A stretch of 40,361 bases of DNA. Source: Pseudomonadota bacterium. Lineage in GTDB: Bacteria > Pseudomonadota > Alphaproteobacteria > Rhodobacterales > Rhodobacteraceae. Numbering within the stretch: the first letter of the stretch is position 1; each line of letters starts with the position of its first letter. The translations under genes and the position numbers were made by a program. Below are positions 24,456 through 33,626 of the stretch, one piece after another. The notes under the pieces are model-generated. The model made no database searches. It saw only the letters and a program-made list of their open reading frames with translations, and was not told where the DNA came from. Where the stretch lies: NCBI GenBank assembly GCA_963205235.1, contig CAUJIP010000062.1, forward strand, positions 1 to 40,361, in the 5' to 3' direction.

Positions 24456-24878
24456 ATGATCAACCTTCTGAAACTTAGCGTCGGCTCTGTCTCGGTCGAG
24501 GACCATGAGGACTGGCAGATCAGCCAGCGTCCGCATTGGCCGCCGGGGCAAGCGATCCACGTCACCCGCATGTTTCCCAAGCGCGAGGCCGAAATCCTTG
24601 AGGGCGGCTCGCTTTACTGGGTCATCAAGGGGCTGATCCTGTGCCGCCAAAGGGTGCTGGACCTGAAAGAGGTCAACCTTGGCGACGGCATCCCGCGCTG
24701 TGCCTTGATACTGGATGCCGAGATCATCCGCACCGAATCCGCGCCGCGCCGTCCGTTTCAGGGCTGGCGCTATCTTGACCCAACGGACAGCCCGCGCGAC
24801 CTGCCCAAGGCCCGCGCGAAAGATGATCCGCTGCCCCCTGCACTGGCGCAGGCGCTGGCCGAAATCGGGCTAAGATGA
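24456..24878 (+). CDS. DUF1489 family protein
   Basis: This is a 140-aa protein matching the alphaproteobacterial DUF1489 pattern: INLLKLSVG at the start, then HVTRMFPKREAEILEGGSLYWVIKG, LCRQRVLDL, RCALILDAEIIRTE and PFQGWRYL. An alternative in-frame ATG lies at 24444; the one at 24456 gives the usual short MINLLKL beginning. The stop overlaps the next gene as ATGA, so it is coupled to the EamA transporter. The family has no known role. Confidence 0.85.
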   Translation: MINLLKLSVGSVSVEDHEDWQISQRPHWPPGQAIHVTRMFPKREAEILEGGSLYWVIKGLILCRQRVLDLKEVNLGDGIPRCALILDAEIIRTESAPRRPFQGWRYLDPTDSPRDLPKARAKDDPLPPALAQALAEIGLR

Positions 24879-25735
24879 AAAAGCCCCTCTGGCTGATTGC
24901 CGCCCCGTTCATCTTTCTGCTGTTGTGGTCGGTAGGCTTTCCGCTGGCCAAGATCGGGCTGCGCCATGCCGGGCCCTTTACCATCCTTGGCCTGCGCTAT
25001 CTGATCGCGGTTCTGGTGCTTCTGCCGCTGTTGCCGGTCCTGAAGCCCGAGTTTCCACGGGGCCGTGCGGCGCTGGACATCGCGGTCACCGGGTTTCTGA
25101 TCCAGGTGGTCTATTTCTGCATGTGCTATGCCGCGTTCCGCGTTGGCGTCTCGGCAGGGGGCGTGGCGATCATCGTCTGCCTGCAGCCGATCCTTGTTGG
25201 CATCATCGCCCCGCGTTTGGTGGGCGAAAGCGTCAGCCTGCTGCGGTGGCTGGGGTTGGCTTTCGGGCTGTTGGGCGCGCTGACGGTGATCCTGTCGCGG
25301 TCAGGCATTCAGCCCGAGCCGCTGCTGGGCGTGCTTCTGGCCGTGGGCGGGCTTCTGGGGATATCGGGGGCGACGCTTTATGAAAAGCGATTTGGCGTGA
25401 CGCATCACCCCGTGCCCGCAAACATCATCCAATATGTGGTTGGCGCAGTCTTTACCCTGCCGTTGGCCTGGTGGGTCGAGGGATTTCAGGCCGACTGGAC
25501 ACCCGAGCTTTGGGGCGTGATGGCCTATCTGGTCATCGGCAATTCGCTGGTCGCGATCTCGCTTCTGCTGGCGATGATCCGGGCGGGCGAGGTGGCGAGG
25601 GTCTCGGCCCTGTTCTACCTGGTGCCACCCCTGTCGGCGTTTTTTGCATGGCCGCTACTGGGCGAGGCGATGCCCCCACTGGCCTGGGGTGGCATGGCGC
25701 TTGCCGGGATGGGGGTCATGCTGGCGCGCAAGTAG
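24875..25735 (+). CDS. DMT-superfamily transporter (EamA domain)
   Basis: This is a 286-aa inner-membrane protein with about ten hydrophobic helices arranged as two EamA repeats. The first begins LIAAPFIFLLLWSVGFPLAKIG and includes RHAGPFTILGLRYLIAVLVL. The second covers VLLAVGGLLGISGATLYEKRF to LAWGGMALAGMGVMLARK. The substrate is unknown; relatives export amino acids or metabolites. It overlaps DUF1489 by 4 bp. The TetR gene follows after 62 bp with its own promoter. Confidence 0.9.
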   Translation: MKKPLWLIAAPFIFLLLWSVGFPLAKIGLRHAGPFTILGLRYLIAVLVLLPLLPVLKPEFPRGRAALDIAVTGFLIQVVYFCMCYAAFRVGVSAGGVAIIVCLQPILVGIIAPRLVGESVSLLRWLGLAFGLLGALTVILSRSGIQPEPLLGVLLAVGGLLGISGATLYEKRFGVTHHPVPANIIQYVVGAVFTLPLAWWVEGFQADWTPELWGVMAYLVIGNSLVAISLLLAMIRAGEVARVSALFYLVPPLSAFFAWPLLGEAMPPLAWGGMALAGMGVMLARK

Positions 25736-25742
25736 CCACCCA

Positions 25743-25772
25743 TTGACCGGCGCGACTTTGCTATTGTATGAT
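25743..25772 (+). promoter_or_regulatory. Promoter of the TetR-sox-dimethylglycine dehydrogenase operon
   Basis: TTGACC (25743-25748) and TATGAT (25767-25772) are spaced by 18 bp. The -10 box overlaps the operator candidate at 25764-25779. Confidence 0.7.
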
Positions 25773-25779
25773 CGTTCAA
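25764..25779. promoter_or_regulatory. Putative TetR operator overlapping the -10 box
   Basis: TTGTATGATCGTTCAA has dyad symmetry (TTG, central GATC, CAA) and lies 19 bp before the regulator's ATG. It is framed by outer TTGC (25759) and GCAA (25785). The placement suits autorepression. Confidence 0.55.
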
Positions 25780-25797
25780 CAGTGGCAAGGCGAGACA

Positions 25798-26406
25798 ATG
25801 GCCGAGAAGCAACCCAGGTTCGAAAGGCTGACGGCTGACCAGCGCCGCGAGCGACTGGTCGAGGCCAGCATCAACTGCCTTGCGGCTGAGGGGATACAGG
25901 GGTTCACCGTCGATGCGATCTGCCGCGAGGCCGGAAGCTCGCGCGGGCTGATCGTGCATCACTTTGGGTCAAAGGATGCGCTGCTGGCGGCAGTCTATGC
26001 CGAGGTGTTCCAGAATGTGCTGGTCGGGCTGGACGCCTTGGACCCCGACACCGCCACACCCGAGGCGCTGGTCGAAATCGTCTTGTCGGGCGGTTTCATG
26101 GACCGGAAATACCTGAAAGTCTGGTTGGCGCTGTGGGGAGAAATCTCGGTCAATCCCGGCATGCAGGCCGAGCACCGGACGCTCAACACGACGTTCCGTG
26201 AAAAGCTGGCCCTGTCCCTGCAGGCGATGGCACACAAGCGCGGCAAGGTGATCGACGGCCATGGCGTGGCGATCCTTCTGATCTCGCTGGCTGACGGGCT
26301 TTGGCTGCAGCAAAGCATCGACCAAAGCCTGCTCGCCAGTGACCGTGCCAAGGAATTGTGCCTGTCGGTCGTCAATGCGGCGCTGACGGGTGGGCTGACC
26401 GCATGA
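25798..26406 (+). CDS. TetR/AcrR family regulator (BetI-like)
   Basis: This is a 202-aa repressor, first gene of the methylglycine catabolic operon. The N-terminal helix-turn-helix spans about 10-60 (RRERLVEASINCLAAEGIQGF, then TVDAICREAGSSRGLIVHHFGSKDALLAAVY). This is close to BetI-type proteins, as is the C-terminal ligand domain with WLALWGEISVNP. The ATG at 25798 follows AAGGCGAG; an upstream in-frame GTATG-region start lacks a ribosome site. The stop overlaps the soxB ATG as ATGA. A dyad overlaps the promoter -10. The likely ligand is a betaine-pathway intermediate, by context only. Confidence 0.9.
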   Translation: MAEKQPRFERLTADQRRERLVEASINCLAAEGIQGFTVDAICREAGSSRGLIVHHFGSKDALLAAVYAEVFQNVLVGLDALDPDTATPEALVEIVLSGGFMDRKYLKVWLALWGEISVNPGMQAEHRTLNTTFREKLALSLQAMAHKRGKVIDGHGVAILLISLADGLWLQQSIDQSLLASDRAKELCLSVVNAALTGGLTA

Positions 26407-27665
26407 CCGCCCGCAAACCGCGATATTCGGCGCTCGCGCTGCTGCGCGAAGGTCTGCGGGGTCAACGGGGCTGGACCCCGGCCTGGCACTCGCCCGAACC
26501 GAAGCGGCGCTATGATGCGGTGATCATTGGCGGCGGCGGGCACGGGCTTTCGGCGGCCTATCATCTGGCCAAAGATCACGGGATCACCAACGTCGCGGTG
26601 ATCGAAAAGGCCTGGCTGGGTGGGGGCAATACCGGGCGGAACACGACGATCATCCGGTCCAACTATTTCAACCGGGCAAGTCAGGACATCTATGACGCCT
26701 CGGTGAATATCTACGAAGGCCTGTCGCGGGAACTGAACTACAACATCATGTTCTCGCAGCGTGGGTCGATCGAACTGGCCCATTCGGCCGCCGAGATGGA
26801 GGGCCTGCGCCGCGTTGTGAACGCGATGCAGGTCAGCGGGATCGAATCCAGCCTGCTGTCGCGCGATGAAGTTCTGGCGATGGTGCCGCTTCTGAACCCC
26901 TCGCCCGATTGCCGCTGGCCGGTTGTCGGTGCGGCGATCCAGCGGCGGGCCGGGGTGGCGCGGCATGACGCGGTGGCCTGGGGCTATGCGCGGGCGGCGG
27001 ACGGGATGGGCGTCGATATCATCCAAAGCTGCGACGTGACCGGGTTCAGGATCGAAGGCGGTCGGGTCAAGGCGGTGGAAACTTCGCGTGGGGTGATCGA
27101 GGCCGAGGTGTTCGGCATGGCCGTCGCCGGGGCATCGCCCGAACTGGCGCGGCTGGCGGGGTTCCAGCTCCCGTTGTTGTGCGTGACCTTGCAGGCCATG
27201 GTCAGCGAGCCCTTGAAGCCCTGTCTGCACCATGTCGTCGCCTCGACTCCGAACGGGGCCTATGTCAGCCAGTCCGACAAGGGCGAACTGGTGATCGGCG
27301 GCGGCCTTGAACCGGTGCCCTCCTTCGCACGGCGGGGCGATCTGCGGAAGACGGCGGAAGTCATCGCCTCGGTGGTCGAGATGTTCCCGGCGTTTTCGAC
27401 ACTGAAACTGATGCGGCAATGGGGCGGCACGGTGGACACATCGCCCGACAACTCGCCCATCCTCGGGCCGTCGCCGGTGCCCAATCTGTATCTGAATTGC
27501 GGCTGGGGAACCGGTGGGTTCAAGGCGGTTCCCATCGGTGGCAAGATGCTGGCGCATCTGATGGCGACGGGACGGCATCACCGCTTGTCGGCACCTTTCG
27601 GGCTGGAGCGGTTCGAAAGCGGGCGTCTGATTGACGAGGCGCATGCGGGGGTGGCCCATGACTAG
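26403..27665 (+). CDS. soxB: Sarcosine oxidase subunit beta
   Basis: This is the 420-aa catalytic flavoprotein of heterotetrameric sarcosine oxidase, which demethylates sarcosine to glycine. The FAD-binding motif is VIIGGGGHGLSAAYHLAKDHG (about 40-60). NTGRNTTIIRSNYF follows. AGVARHDAVAWGYARAAD carries His188, which aligns with the covalently FMN-linked His173 of the Corynebacterium enzyme. The C-terminal NCGWGTGGFKAVPIGG is typical. Gene ends overlap on both sides: 4 bp with the regulator and 8 bp with soxD. The N-terminal extension relative to the Corynebacterium protein is about 15 residues. Confidence 0.96.
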   Translation: MTARKPRYSALALLREGLRGQRGWTPAWHSPEPKRRYDAVIIGGGGHGLSAAYHLAKDHGITNVAVIEKAWLGGGNTGRNTTIIRSNYFNRASQDIYDASVNIYEGLSRELNYNIMFSQRGSIELAHSAAEMEGLRRVVNAMQVSGIESSLLSRDEVLAMVPLLNPSPDCRWPVVGAAIQRRAGVARHDAVAWGYARAADGMGVDIIQSCDVTGFRIEGGRVKAVETSRGVIEAEVFGMAVAGASPELARLAGFQLPLLCVTLQAMVSEPLKPCLHHVVASTPNGAYVSQSDKGELVIGGGLEPVPSFARRGDLRKTAEVIASVVEMFPAFSTLKLMRQWGGTVDTSPDNSPILGPSPVPNLYLNCGWGTGGFKAVPIGGKMLAHLMATGRHHRLSAPFGLERFESGRLIDEAHAGVAHD

Positions 27666-27933
27666 GGATCAAACTGGGCCCGGACCGATGACCTGCCCGT
27701 TCTGCGGGCCGCGCGACGCCAGCGAATTCCGCTATGGCGGCGATCCTTCGGTTGCCCGTCCGGGGCCGGGGTGCAGCGATGCCGACTGGGCCGCGTATCT
27801 CTATCTCCGCGACAGTCCACGCGGTCCAGCGCGGGAATACAGGGTCCATGCGCAAGGCTGTGGCCAATGGCTGGTGGCCGAGCGGGACACGGTAACCCAT
27901 CTTGTCGGAACGATCACGGAGGCAACGCCGTGA
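27658..27933 (+). CDS. soxD: Sarcosine oxidase subunit delta
   Basis: This is the 91-aa zinc-binding small subunit of the sarcosine oxidase tetramer. CPFCG (Cys13, Cys16) near the N-terminus and HAQGCGQWLVAERDT near the middle supply the Cys2-His-Cys zinc site known for SoxD. EFRYGGDP and the DWAAYLYLRDSPRGPAREY segment are standard. It overlaps soxB by 8 bp and soxA by 4 bp. Confidence 0.95.
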   Translation: MTRDQTGPGPMTCPFCGPRDASEFRYGGDPSVARPGPGCSDADWAAYLYLRDSPRGPAREYRVHAQGCGQWLVAERDTVTHLVGTITEATP

Positions 27934-30671
27934 CCGGACCTTCCCGCATTGCAGGCGGCGGTGAGCCGTTGCCCTTCACCTTTGCCGGTCGGCGGCTCAT
28001 CGGGCAGAAAGGTGACAGCATCGCCTCGGCCCTCTTGGCGAACGGGATCGTCACGGTCGGGCGCAGCTTCAAGTATCGCCGCCCGCGCGGCATCCTCTCG
28101 GCGGGCGAGGATGAGCCGAACGCGATTGTCGATGTCGTGCTGAACGGCGTCCGGGTGCCGAATGTCCGCGCGACCACGCAAGGGCTTGAGGCGGGGATGG
28201 CAATCTCGCCGGTGCTGGGGCGCGGCGCGGCCTTGCTGACGCAGGCCTTGTCGCCCTTCATCGCCTCGGGCTTTTACTACAAGACCTTTCTCTGGCCACA
28301 CTGGGGGCTGTTCGAACCCGCAATCCGGCGGATGGCCGGGCTGGGCCGGGTTGATCCCGACAGCCGGATGGTGGCCGAGCCGGGGGGTAACCTTGCGGCG
28401 GACCTTTGTGTCGTGGGTGGCGGTCGGTCTGGGTTGCTGGCTGCGACCAAGGCGGCAACGTCTGGGCAGCGGGTCCTTCTGGTCGAGCAGCGGGCGGAAT
28501 TGGGCGGGTCATCGCTGTGGCGCGACGGGGGCGACAGTGTGGATCTGGTCGCGGCAGCACGGGACGCGGGCGTGACCATCTGGACCGGCGCCACGGCCTT
28601 TGGCGCCTATGAAAATGGACGGTTGGGCATTCACCGGCAGGGTGCTGGGTTGGCCGATGGTGGAAGCCTTTGGGCGGTGCAGGCCGGGCAGGTGGTGCTG
28701 GCCACGGGCGCATTGGAACGCCCGCTGCTGTTTGAACGCAACGACCTGCCGGGTGTGATGCTGGCGGATGCGGCGCTGCACTACCTGCGGCGGCGCGGCG
28801 TGCTGTGCGGCGCGCGTCCAGTCATCGCCACCAACAACGACAGCGTCTATCCGGTGGCACTTGTGCTGGCCAAGGCCGGGGCGGTGGTGACGTTGGTTGA
28901 CAGCCGCGCGGCCTCTGAACGGAGCGCTGATGCTGCGGCAAAGGGCATCCGTGTCCTGACCGGCGCGCGAGTTGCGCGTGCCTTGGGAAGGGGTCGGGTG
29001 TCGGGAGTGATGCTGACCGACGGCACGGGGATCGACGCTGATCTGCTGGCCGTATCCGGTGGCTGGACCCCGACGCTGCACCTGTATTGTCAGGCCGGGG
29101 GCAAGGCCGTCTGGGATGATGAACGCGCCATTCTGGTGCCCGCCTTTCCGGTGCCGGGAATATCACTGGCGGGTCGGGCTGCGGGGAACTGGTTCGCGCC
29201 CGATGCATTGCCGTGGGTCTGGTCGGCTGCGCCGGAAATCCCCGTGGCTGGCAAGTCGCGCAAGACCTGGATCGATTTGCAGAACGATGTGACCCTGGGC
29301 GACGTACAACTTGCCGCGCAAGAGAATTTCACCTCGGTCGAACATCTGAAGCGTTATACGACGCTGGGCATGGCAACCGATCAGGGCAAGACGGCGAACC
29401 TGTTGGGTGCGGCGGCGATGGCGCAGGCGACGGGGCGCAGCGCCACGGACCTTGGCCTCACGACCTATCGCCCGCCCTACACTCCGGTGCCGATGGCAGC
29501 TTTGCAGGGCCTGTCGCGCGGTCCCCTGCAATCCCCGCTGCGCCGTCTGGCGGCGGAACCTGCGCATCGGGAAATGGGCGCGGCGCTGTGGGATTATGGC
29601 GGGCTGTTGCGGCCAGCGTTCTATGGCAAGGATGAAGCGAGCATCGCGACGGAATGCCTTGCCGCGCGGCAGGGGGCGGTGGTGTTCGATGCCTCATCGC
29701 TGGGCAAGGTCGCCGTGATGGGGCCAAAGGCGCGGGAGCTTCTGGATTTCCTGTTCACTGGCCGGATGTCCACCTTGCAGCCGGGCCGCATCCGCTATGG
29801 CCTGACCTTGAACGAGGCTGGGGTGGTCACCGATGATGGGGTGGTTCTGTGTCTTGGGCCGGATCATTTCCTTGTCTCATGCTCGTCCTCTCATGTCGGC
29901 GGCTTTGTCGCGAGTGCCGAGGAATGGCGACAAACGCGGTTCGGGCGGGACGGAGTTTTCATCCACGACCGCACTGCGCACTGGGCGACGATGTCCCTGT
30001 CGGGGCCAAAGTCCAAACCGTTGCTTGCCGGACTGGGTATTGTCGAAACGCTGGATGACGCGGCCTTTCCGCATATGTCCTTTGTCATGGGCCGGTTCAT
30101 GGGCGGTGAGGCACGGGTGTCGCGGGTCAGCTTTACCGGGGAGCGGGGCTATGAAATCTCGGTTCCCGCGGGGCTTGCCATTCCCTTGTGGCAGGCGCTG
30201 ATCGGGGCGGGGGCCAAGCCCTGCGGGATCGAGGCGCTGGGCGTCCTGCGGGCCGAGAAGGGCTTTATCTATGTCGGGCAGGATACGGATGGCGAGACGA
30301 TGCCGCAGGACCTTGGCTTTGACGCCCCACGGCTAAAGCGGCGCGAGGGGTTCGTGGGCGACCGCGCCCTGCAATTGCCCGTCGCGGGGGATGCGGATCG
30401 CAAGCAGTTGGTCGGGCTGGCCCGCGCGGATGGCGGGGTGATCCCGGCGGGAGCGCATCTGATCGAAGGCGCACCGCGGCGGAGCATCGGCTTTGTCACC
30501 TCAAGCCACCATTCGCCGACCCTGAGACGCGGCATCGCGCTGGCGCTGGTCGAAGGCGGGCGCGCCAGGATCGGGCAAGAGGTGACATGGTTCGACCTTG
30601 GCCAGACCGGACGCGCCACGGTGACCGCGGCTTGCGCCTATGATCCAGAGGGGAGCCGCCTCAATGTCTGA
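27930..30671 (+). CDS. soxA: Sarcosine oxidase subunit alpha
   Basis: This is the 913-aa large subunit. It binds NAD+ and carries the folate site that captures the methyl group as 5,10-methylene-tetrahydrofolate. The GTG at 27930 overlaps the soxD stop (GTGA) and follows GGAGG. The N-terminal domain (about 12-95) has the 2Fe-2S-ferredoxin-like fold without cluster cysteines (GQKGDSIASALLANGI, RSFKYRRPRG). The dinucleotide motif is LCVVGGGRSGLLAATKAA (about 159-176), with RSG in place of the usual PAG. The C-terminal 370 residues are a GcvT-type aminomethyltransferase domain (DASSLGKVAVMGPKA, GERGYEISVPAG). Confidence 0.96.
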   Translation: MTGPSRIAGGGEPLPFTFAGRRLIGQKGDSIASALLANGIVTVGRSFKYRRPRGILSAGEDEPNAIVDVVLNGVRVPNVRATTQGLEAGMAISPVLGRGAALLTQALSPFIASGFYYKTFLWPHWGLFEPAIRRMAGLGRVDPDSRMVAEPGGNLAADLCVVGGGRSGLLAATKAATSGQRVLLVEQRAELGGSSLWRDGGDSVDLVAAARDAGVTIWTGATAFGAYENGRLGIHRQGAGLADGGSLWAVQAGQVVLATGALERPLLFERNDLPGVMLADAALHYLRRRGVLCGARPVIATNNDSVYPVALVLAKAGAVVTLVDSRAASERSADAAAKGIRVLTGARVARALGRGRVSGVMLTDGTGIDADLLAVSGGWTPTLHLYCQAGGKAVWDDERAILVPAFPVPGISLAGRAAGNWFAPDALPWVWSAAPEIPVAGKSRKTWIDLQNDVTLGDVQLAAQENFTSVEHLKRYTTLGMATDQGKTANLLGAAAMAQATGRSATDLGLTTYRPPYTPVPMAALQGLSRGPLQSPLRRLAAEPAHREMGAALWDYGGLLRPAFYGKDEASIATECLAARQGAVVFDASSLGKVAVMGPKARELLDFLFTGRMSTLQPGRIRYGLTLNEAGVVTDDGVVLCLGPDHFLVSCSSSHVGGFVASAEEWRQTRFGRDGVFIHDRTAHWATMSLSGPKSKPLLAGLGIVETLDDAAFPHMSFVMGRFMGGEARVSRVSFTGERGYEISVPAGLAIPLWQALIGAGAKPCGIEALGVLRAEKGFIYVGQDTDGETMPQDLGFDAPRLKRREGFVGDRALQLPVAGDADRKQLVGLARADGGVIPAGAHLIEGAPRRSIGFVTSSHHSPTLRRGIALALVEGGRARIGQEVTWFDLGQTGRATVTAACAYDPEGSRLNV

Positions 30672-31167
30672 TCGCAGCACCTTCTGGCCAACCCCGCCCG
30701 ATTGGACCACGGCACGGATCGAAATGCCTGGGGTCACGGTCACCGCTTCCCAAGGGGATCGCGGCGTGTTCCTGCTGTCGGGTCCCGGCAAGGCGATTTC
30801 CGAACTGGCGCAAGCTCATCCGGGGACGCTGTTGGAGATCGCGCCGGATCGGGCACTGCTGGTCACCAAGCCGGATACCGCGCTTTCAGAAGGTTGGAAC
30901 GCGTCGGGCCTTGCAATCAGCGACCTGTCGGACGCCCATGTCCGCATCGACATTCGCGGCCCCGGCGCCCCGGCGCTTCTGGCCTTGGGAAGCCCGTCAC
31001 TGGCGCTGGACCCCAAGCCCCGCGCGGCGGCGCTCGCCTTCGCCGGGGTGACCCTGCTTGTCGAACCCCTCCCCGATGGTGCGCGACTGCATGTCGACCA
31101 CCCGCAGGCCGCGCATCTTTGGCACTGGCTTCTGGCCGCCACCCATACAGCAAAGGATCAGCCATGA
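30664..31167 (+). CDS. soxG: Sarcosine oxidase subunit gamma
   Basis: This is the 167-aa gamma subunit of the heterotetramer, the most divergent of the four and structurally GcvT-like. It is identified mainly by operon position between soxA and the dimethylglycine dehydrogenase gene. Sequence features agree with this, such as VRIDIRGPGAPALLALGSPSLAL and the C-terminal HPQAAHLWHWLLAA. It overlaps soxA by 8 bp and the next gene by 4 bp, completing the B-D-A-G order. Confidence 0.9.
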   Translation: MSDRSTFWPTPPDWTTARIEMPGVTVTASQGDRGVFLLSGPGKAISELAQAHPGTLLEIAPDRALLVTKPDTALSEGWNASGLAISDLSDAHVRIDIRGPGAPALLALGSPSLALDPKPRAAALAFAGVTLLVEPLPDGARLHVDHPQAAHLWHWLLAATHTAKDQP

Positions 31168-33572
31168 CCCAACATTACCGCGCCGTCGTCATCGGGGGTG
31201 GCATCGTCGGCACGGCGATCCTGTATCATCTGGCGAAATACGGCTGGACCGACATCGCTCTGATCGAACGCGCCGAGCTGACGGCCGGATCGACATGGCA
31301 CGCCGCCGCAGGCTTCCACGCGCTGAACGACAACCCCAACATCGCAGCGCTGCAGAACTATACGATCAACCTGTACAAGGAAATCGAGGCCGAAAGCGGC
31401 CAGTCTGTCGGTATGCACATGATGGGCGGGATGAGCCTTGCCACCACACCCGCCCGGTTCGAAATGCTCAAGGCTGAGAAATCCCGGTTCGACGTGATGG
31501 GGATGGATACGCGGATCATCGGGCCCGATGAAATCCGCGCCCTGTGCCCGATTGTCGATACCACCGGCGTCATCGGCGCGCTTTATGACCATCAGGAAGG
31601 CTATGTCGACCCGCATGGCACGACCCATGCCTTTGCCATTGCAGCACGGAACCGGGGGGCCAAGGTCATCCTGCGGAACCGGGTGCTGGAATTGCATCCG
31701 ACTGCAGATGGCTGGCAGCTGGTGACGGAACAAGGGGAGATCACGGCAGACCATGTGATCAACGCGGCCGGTCTGTGGGCGCGCAAGGTCGGGCAGATGG
31801 CGGGGCTGAACCTGCCGGTGGTGCCGATGTCGCACCATTATCTGGTGACCGAAGACATCCCGGAACTGGCCGGTCGCGACAGCGAAATCGCCTGCGTGAC
31901 CGATCTTGAGGGCTTTACCTACATGCAGCCCGAACGGAAGGGCATCCTTCTGGGCGTCTATGAGCGCGAGCCGCGCCACTGGATGCCGGAAGGCGCGCCC
32001 TGGGATTATGGCATGGACCTTTTGCCCCCCGATCTGGACCGGATCATGCCGGAACTGTCGATCGGGTTCGAGCGGTTCCCCTGCCTGCGCGATACCGGCA
32101 TCCGCAAATGGGTGAACGGGGCCTTTACCTTTACCCCGGACGGGAACCCCCTGGTCGGGCCGGTGCCGGGGTTGCGCAATTACTGGGTCGCCTGCGGCTG
32201 CATGGGCGGCTTCAGCCAGGGCGGGGCCATCGGCAAGGTTCTGGCCAACTGGATGATCCACGGCGATCCTGGTGGCGACATCTTCGGCATGGATGTGGCC
32301 CGCTATGGCAGCTTTGCCAGCGATGAGACCTATCTGCGCGCCAAGACCGCGCAATTCTATGCCCGCCGCTTTGTCATTTCCTACCCGAACGAGGAACTGC
32401 CTGCCGGGCGGCCCATGAAGACCTCGCCCAGCCATGATGTGCTGGTGTCGGAGGGGGCGGTGTTCGGCGTGTCACACGGGATGGAAACCCCGCAGTATTT
32501 CGTCACTGGGGATGAGCCGTTCGAAGAAATCCCGACCCTGCGCCGTCCGAATGCGGGCCGGTTCGTCCAGGCCGAGGTCCAGGCCGTGCGGCAGGCGGTG
32601 GGGGTCTTCGACAGTTCCGTCTATGCCCGGTATGAGGTCTCGGGACCGGGGGCCCAGGCCTGGCTGGACCGGCTGGTGGCCAGCAAACTGCCCATGGTGG
32701 GCAAGGTCCGTCTGGCCCCGATGCTGGGCCATACTGGCAGGCTGATGGGTGACCTGACGGTCAGCCGAATTGCCCCGGACCGGTTCTGGCTGGTTGGCTC
32801 TTACTATCTGCAAGAATGGCACATGCGCTGGTTCGCGGGTTTCCTTCCTGCGGCGGGCGTCACGGTGACGAACCTGTCGGATGCCTGGACCGGTTTCGCG
32901 ATTTCCGGCCCGAACTCCCGCCGGTTGATGGAGCGGTTGGTGACCGACGACATCTCGAACACCGCCTTCCCGTTCCTGTCCTGCCGGATGATGCCGGTTG
33001 CAGGCGCCAGCGCGATGGTCGCCCGCCTCTCGCTGACCGGGGAACTGGGGTATGAGGTCAACGTCCAGGCCAAGGATCACCGCGCCGTCTATCAGGCGCT
33101 GCGCGAGGCGGGGCGTGACCTTGGGCTGATGCCCATTGGGAACCGGGCCCTGGACAGCCTGCGGATCGAAAAAAGCTACGGCATCTGGTCGGCCGAGTTC
33201 ACCCCGGACGAAACCGCCGACTCCACCGGCCTTGGGCGGCATGTCGACCGGTCAAAACCTGATTTCGTCGGTCGCGCGGCGGTTCTGGCCGAAGGCCCGG
33301 TCACCCGCCGTCTGGTGACCTTTGCCGTCGACAGCCCCGACGCCGATGCGGCACCCTTCACGGCGGTCCGCAAGGCGGGCAAGGTGGTGGGGCATGTCAC
33401 CTCGGGCGTCTACGGCTATCACGTCGGCACCAGCCTTGCGATGGCGATGGTCACGACCGAAGCTCTGGCCGACCCGACGGGCATCACGGTGGATGTGATC
33501 GGCGAACCGACACCGGCGCGGCTTTTGGCCAAACCGGCCTATGACGCGGGCGGGGAACGACTGAGAAGCTAG
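31164..33572 (+). CDS. Dimethylglycine dehydrogenase-like FAD protein with GcvT domain
   Basis: This is an 802-aa flavoprotein of the dimethylglycine/sarcosine dehydrogenase family. FAD binds at VVIGGGIVGTAILYHLAKYG (about 8-27). TAGSTWHAAAGFHALN holds His46, the position of the covalent FAD-linked His in DMGDH. The central FAO_M linker leads to a GcvT domain from about 430 (GVFDSSVYARYEVSGPGAQ, LTGELGYEVNVQAKD) and a GcvT C-terminal barrel (GHVTSGVYGYHVGTSLAMA). It closes the operon with a 4-bp overlap to soxG. Together with SoxBDAG it would run dimethylglycine to sarcosine to glycine. A second sarcosine dehydrogenase or a related N-methyl substrate remains possible. Confidence 0.88.
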   Translation: MTQHYRAVVIGGGIVGTAILYHLAKYGWTDIALIERAELTAGSTWHAAAGFHALNDNPNIAALQNYTINLYKEIEAESGQSVGMHMMGGMSLATTPARFEMLKAEKSRFDVMGMDTRIIGPDEIRALCPIVDTTGVIGALYDHQEGYVDPHGTTHAFAIAARNRGAKVILRNRVLELHPTADGWQLVTEQGEITADHVINAAGLWARKVGQMAGLNLPVVPMSHHYLVTEDIPELAGRDSEIACVTDLEGFTYMQPERKGILLGVYEREPRHWMPEGAPWDYGMDLLPPDLDRIMPELSIGFERFPCLRDTGIRKWVNGAFTFTPDGNPLVGPVPGLRNYWVACGCMGGFSQGGAIGKVLANWMIHGDPGGDIFGMDVARYGSFASDETYLRAKTAQFYARRFVISYPNEELPAGRPMKTSPSHDVLVSEGAVFGVSHGMETPQYFVTGDEPFEEIPTLRRPNAGRFVQAEVQAVRQAVGVFDSSVYARYEVSGPGAQAWLDRLVASKLPMVGKVRLAPMLGHTGRLMGDLTVSRIAPDRFWLVGSYYLQEWHMRWFAGFLPAAGVTVTNLSDAWTGFAISGPNSRRLMERLVTDDISNTAFPFLSCRMMPVAGASAMVARLSLTGELGYEVNVQAKDHRAVYQALREAGRDLGLMPIGNRALDSLRIEKSYGIWSAEFTPDETADSTGLGRHVDRSKPDFVGRAAVLAEGPVTRRLVTFAVDSPDADAAPFTAVRKAGKVVGHVTSGVYGYHVGTSLAMAMVTTEALADPTGITVDVIGEPTPARLLAKPAYDAGGERLRS

Positions 33573-33575
33573 GCG

Positions 33576-33620
33576 TCTGGCGGGCCGGAGCCGATTGGTC
33601 AGAACCGCTGTAACGCCAGA
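33576..33620. terminator. Weak stem between convergent operons
   Basis: TCTGGCG (33576-33582) pairs with CGCCAGA (33614-33620) across a 31-nt loop, in the 54-bp gap between the dimethylglycine dehydrogenase gene and the convergent kinase gene. There is no U-run; a terminator role is a guess from position. Confidence 0.3.
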
Positions 33621-33626
33621 TATCGA

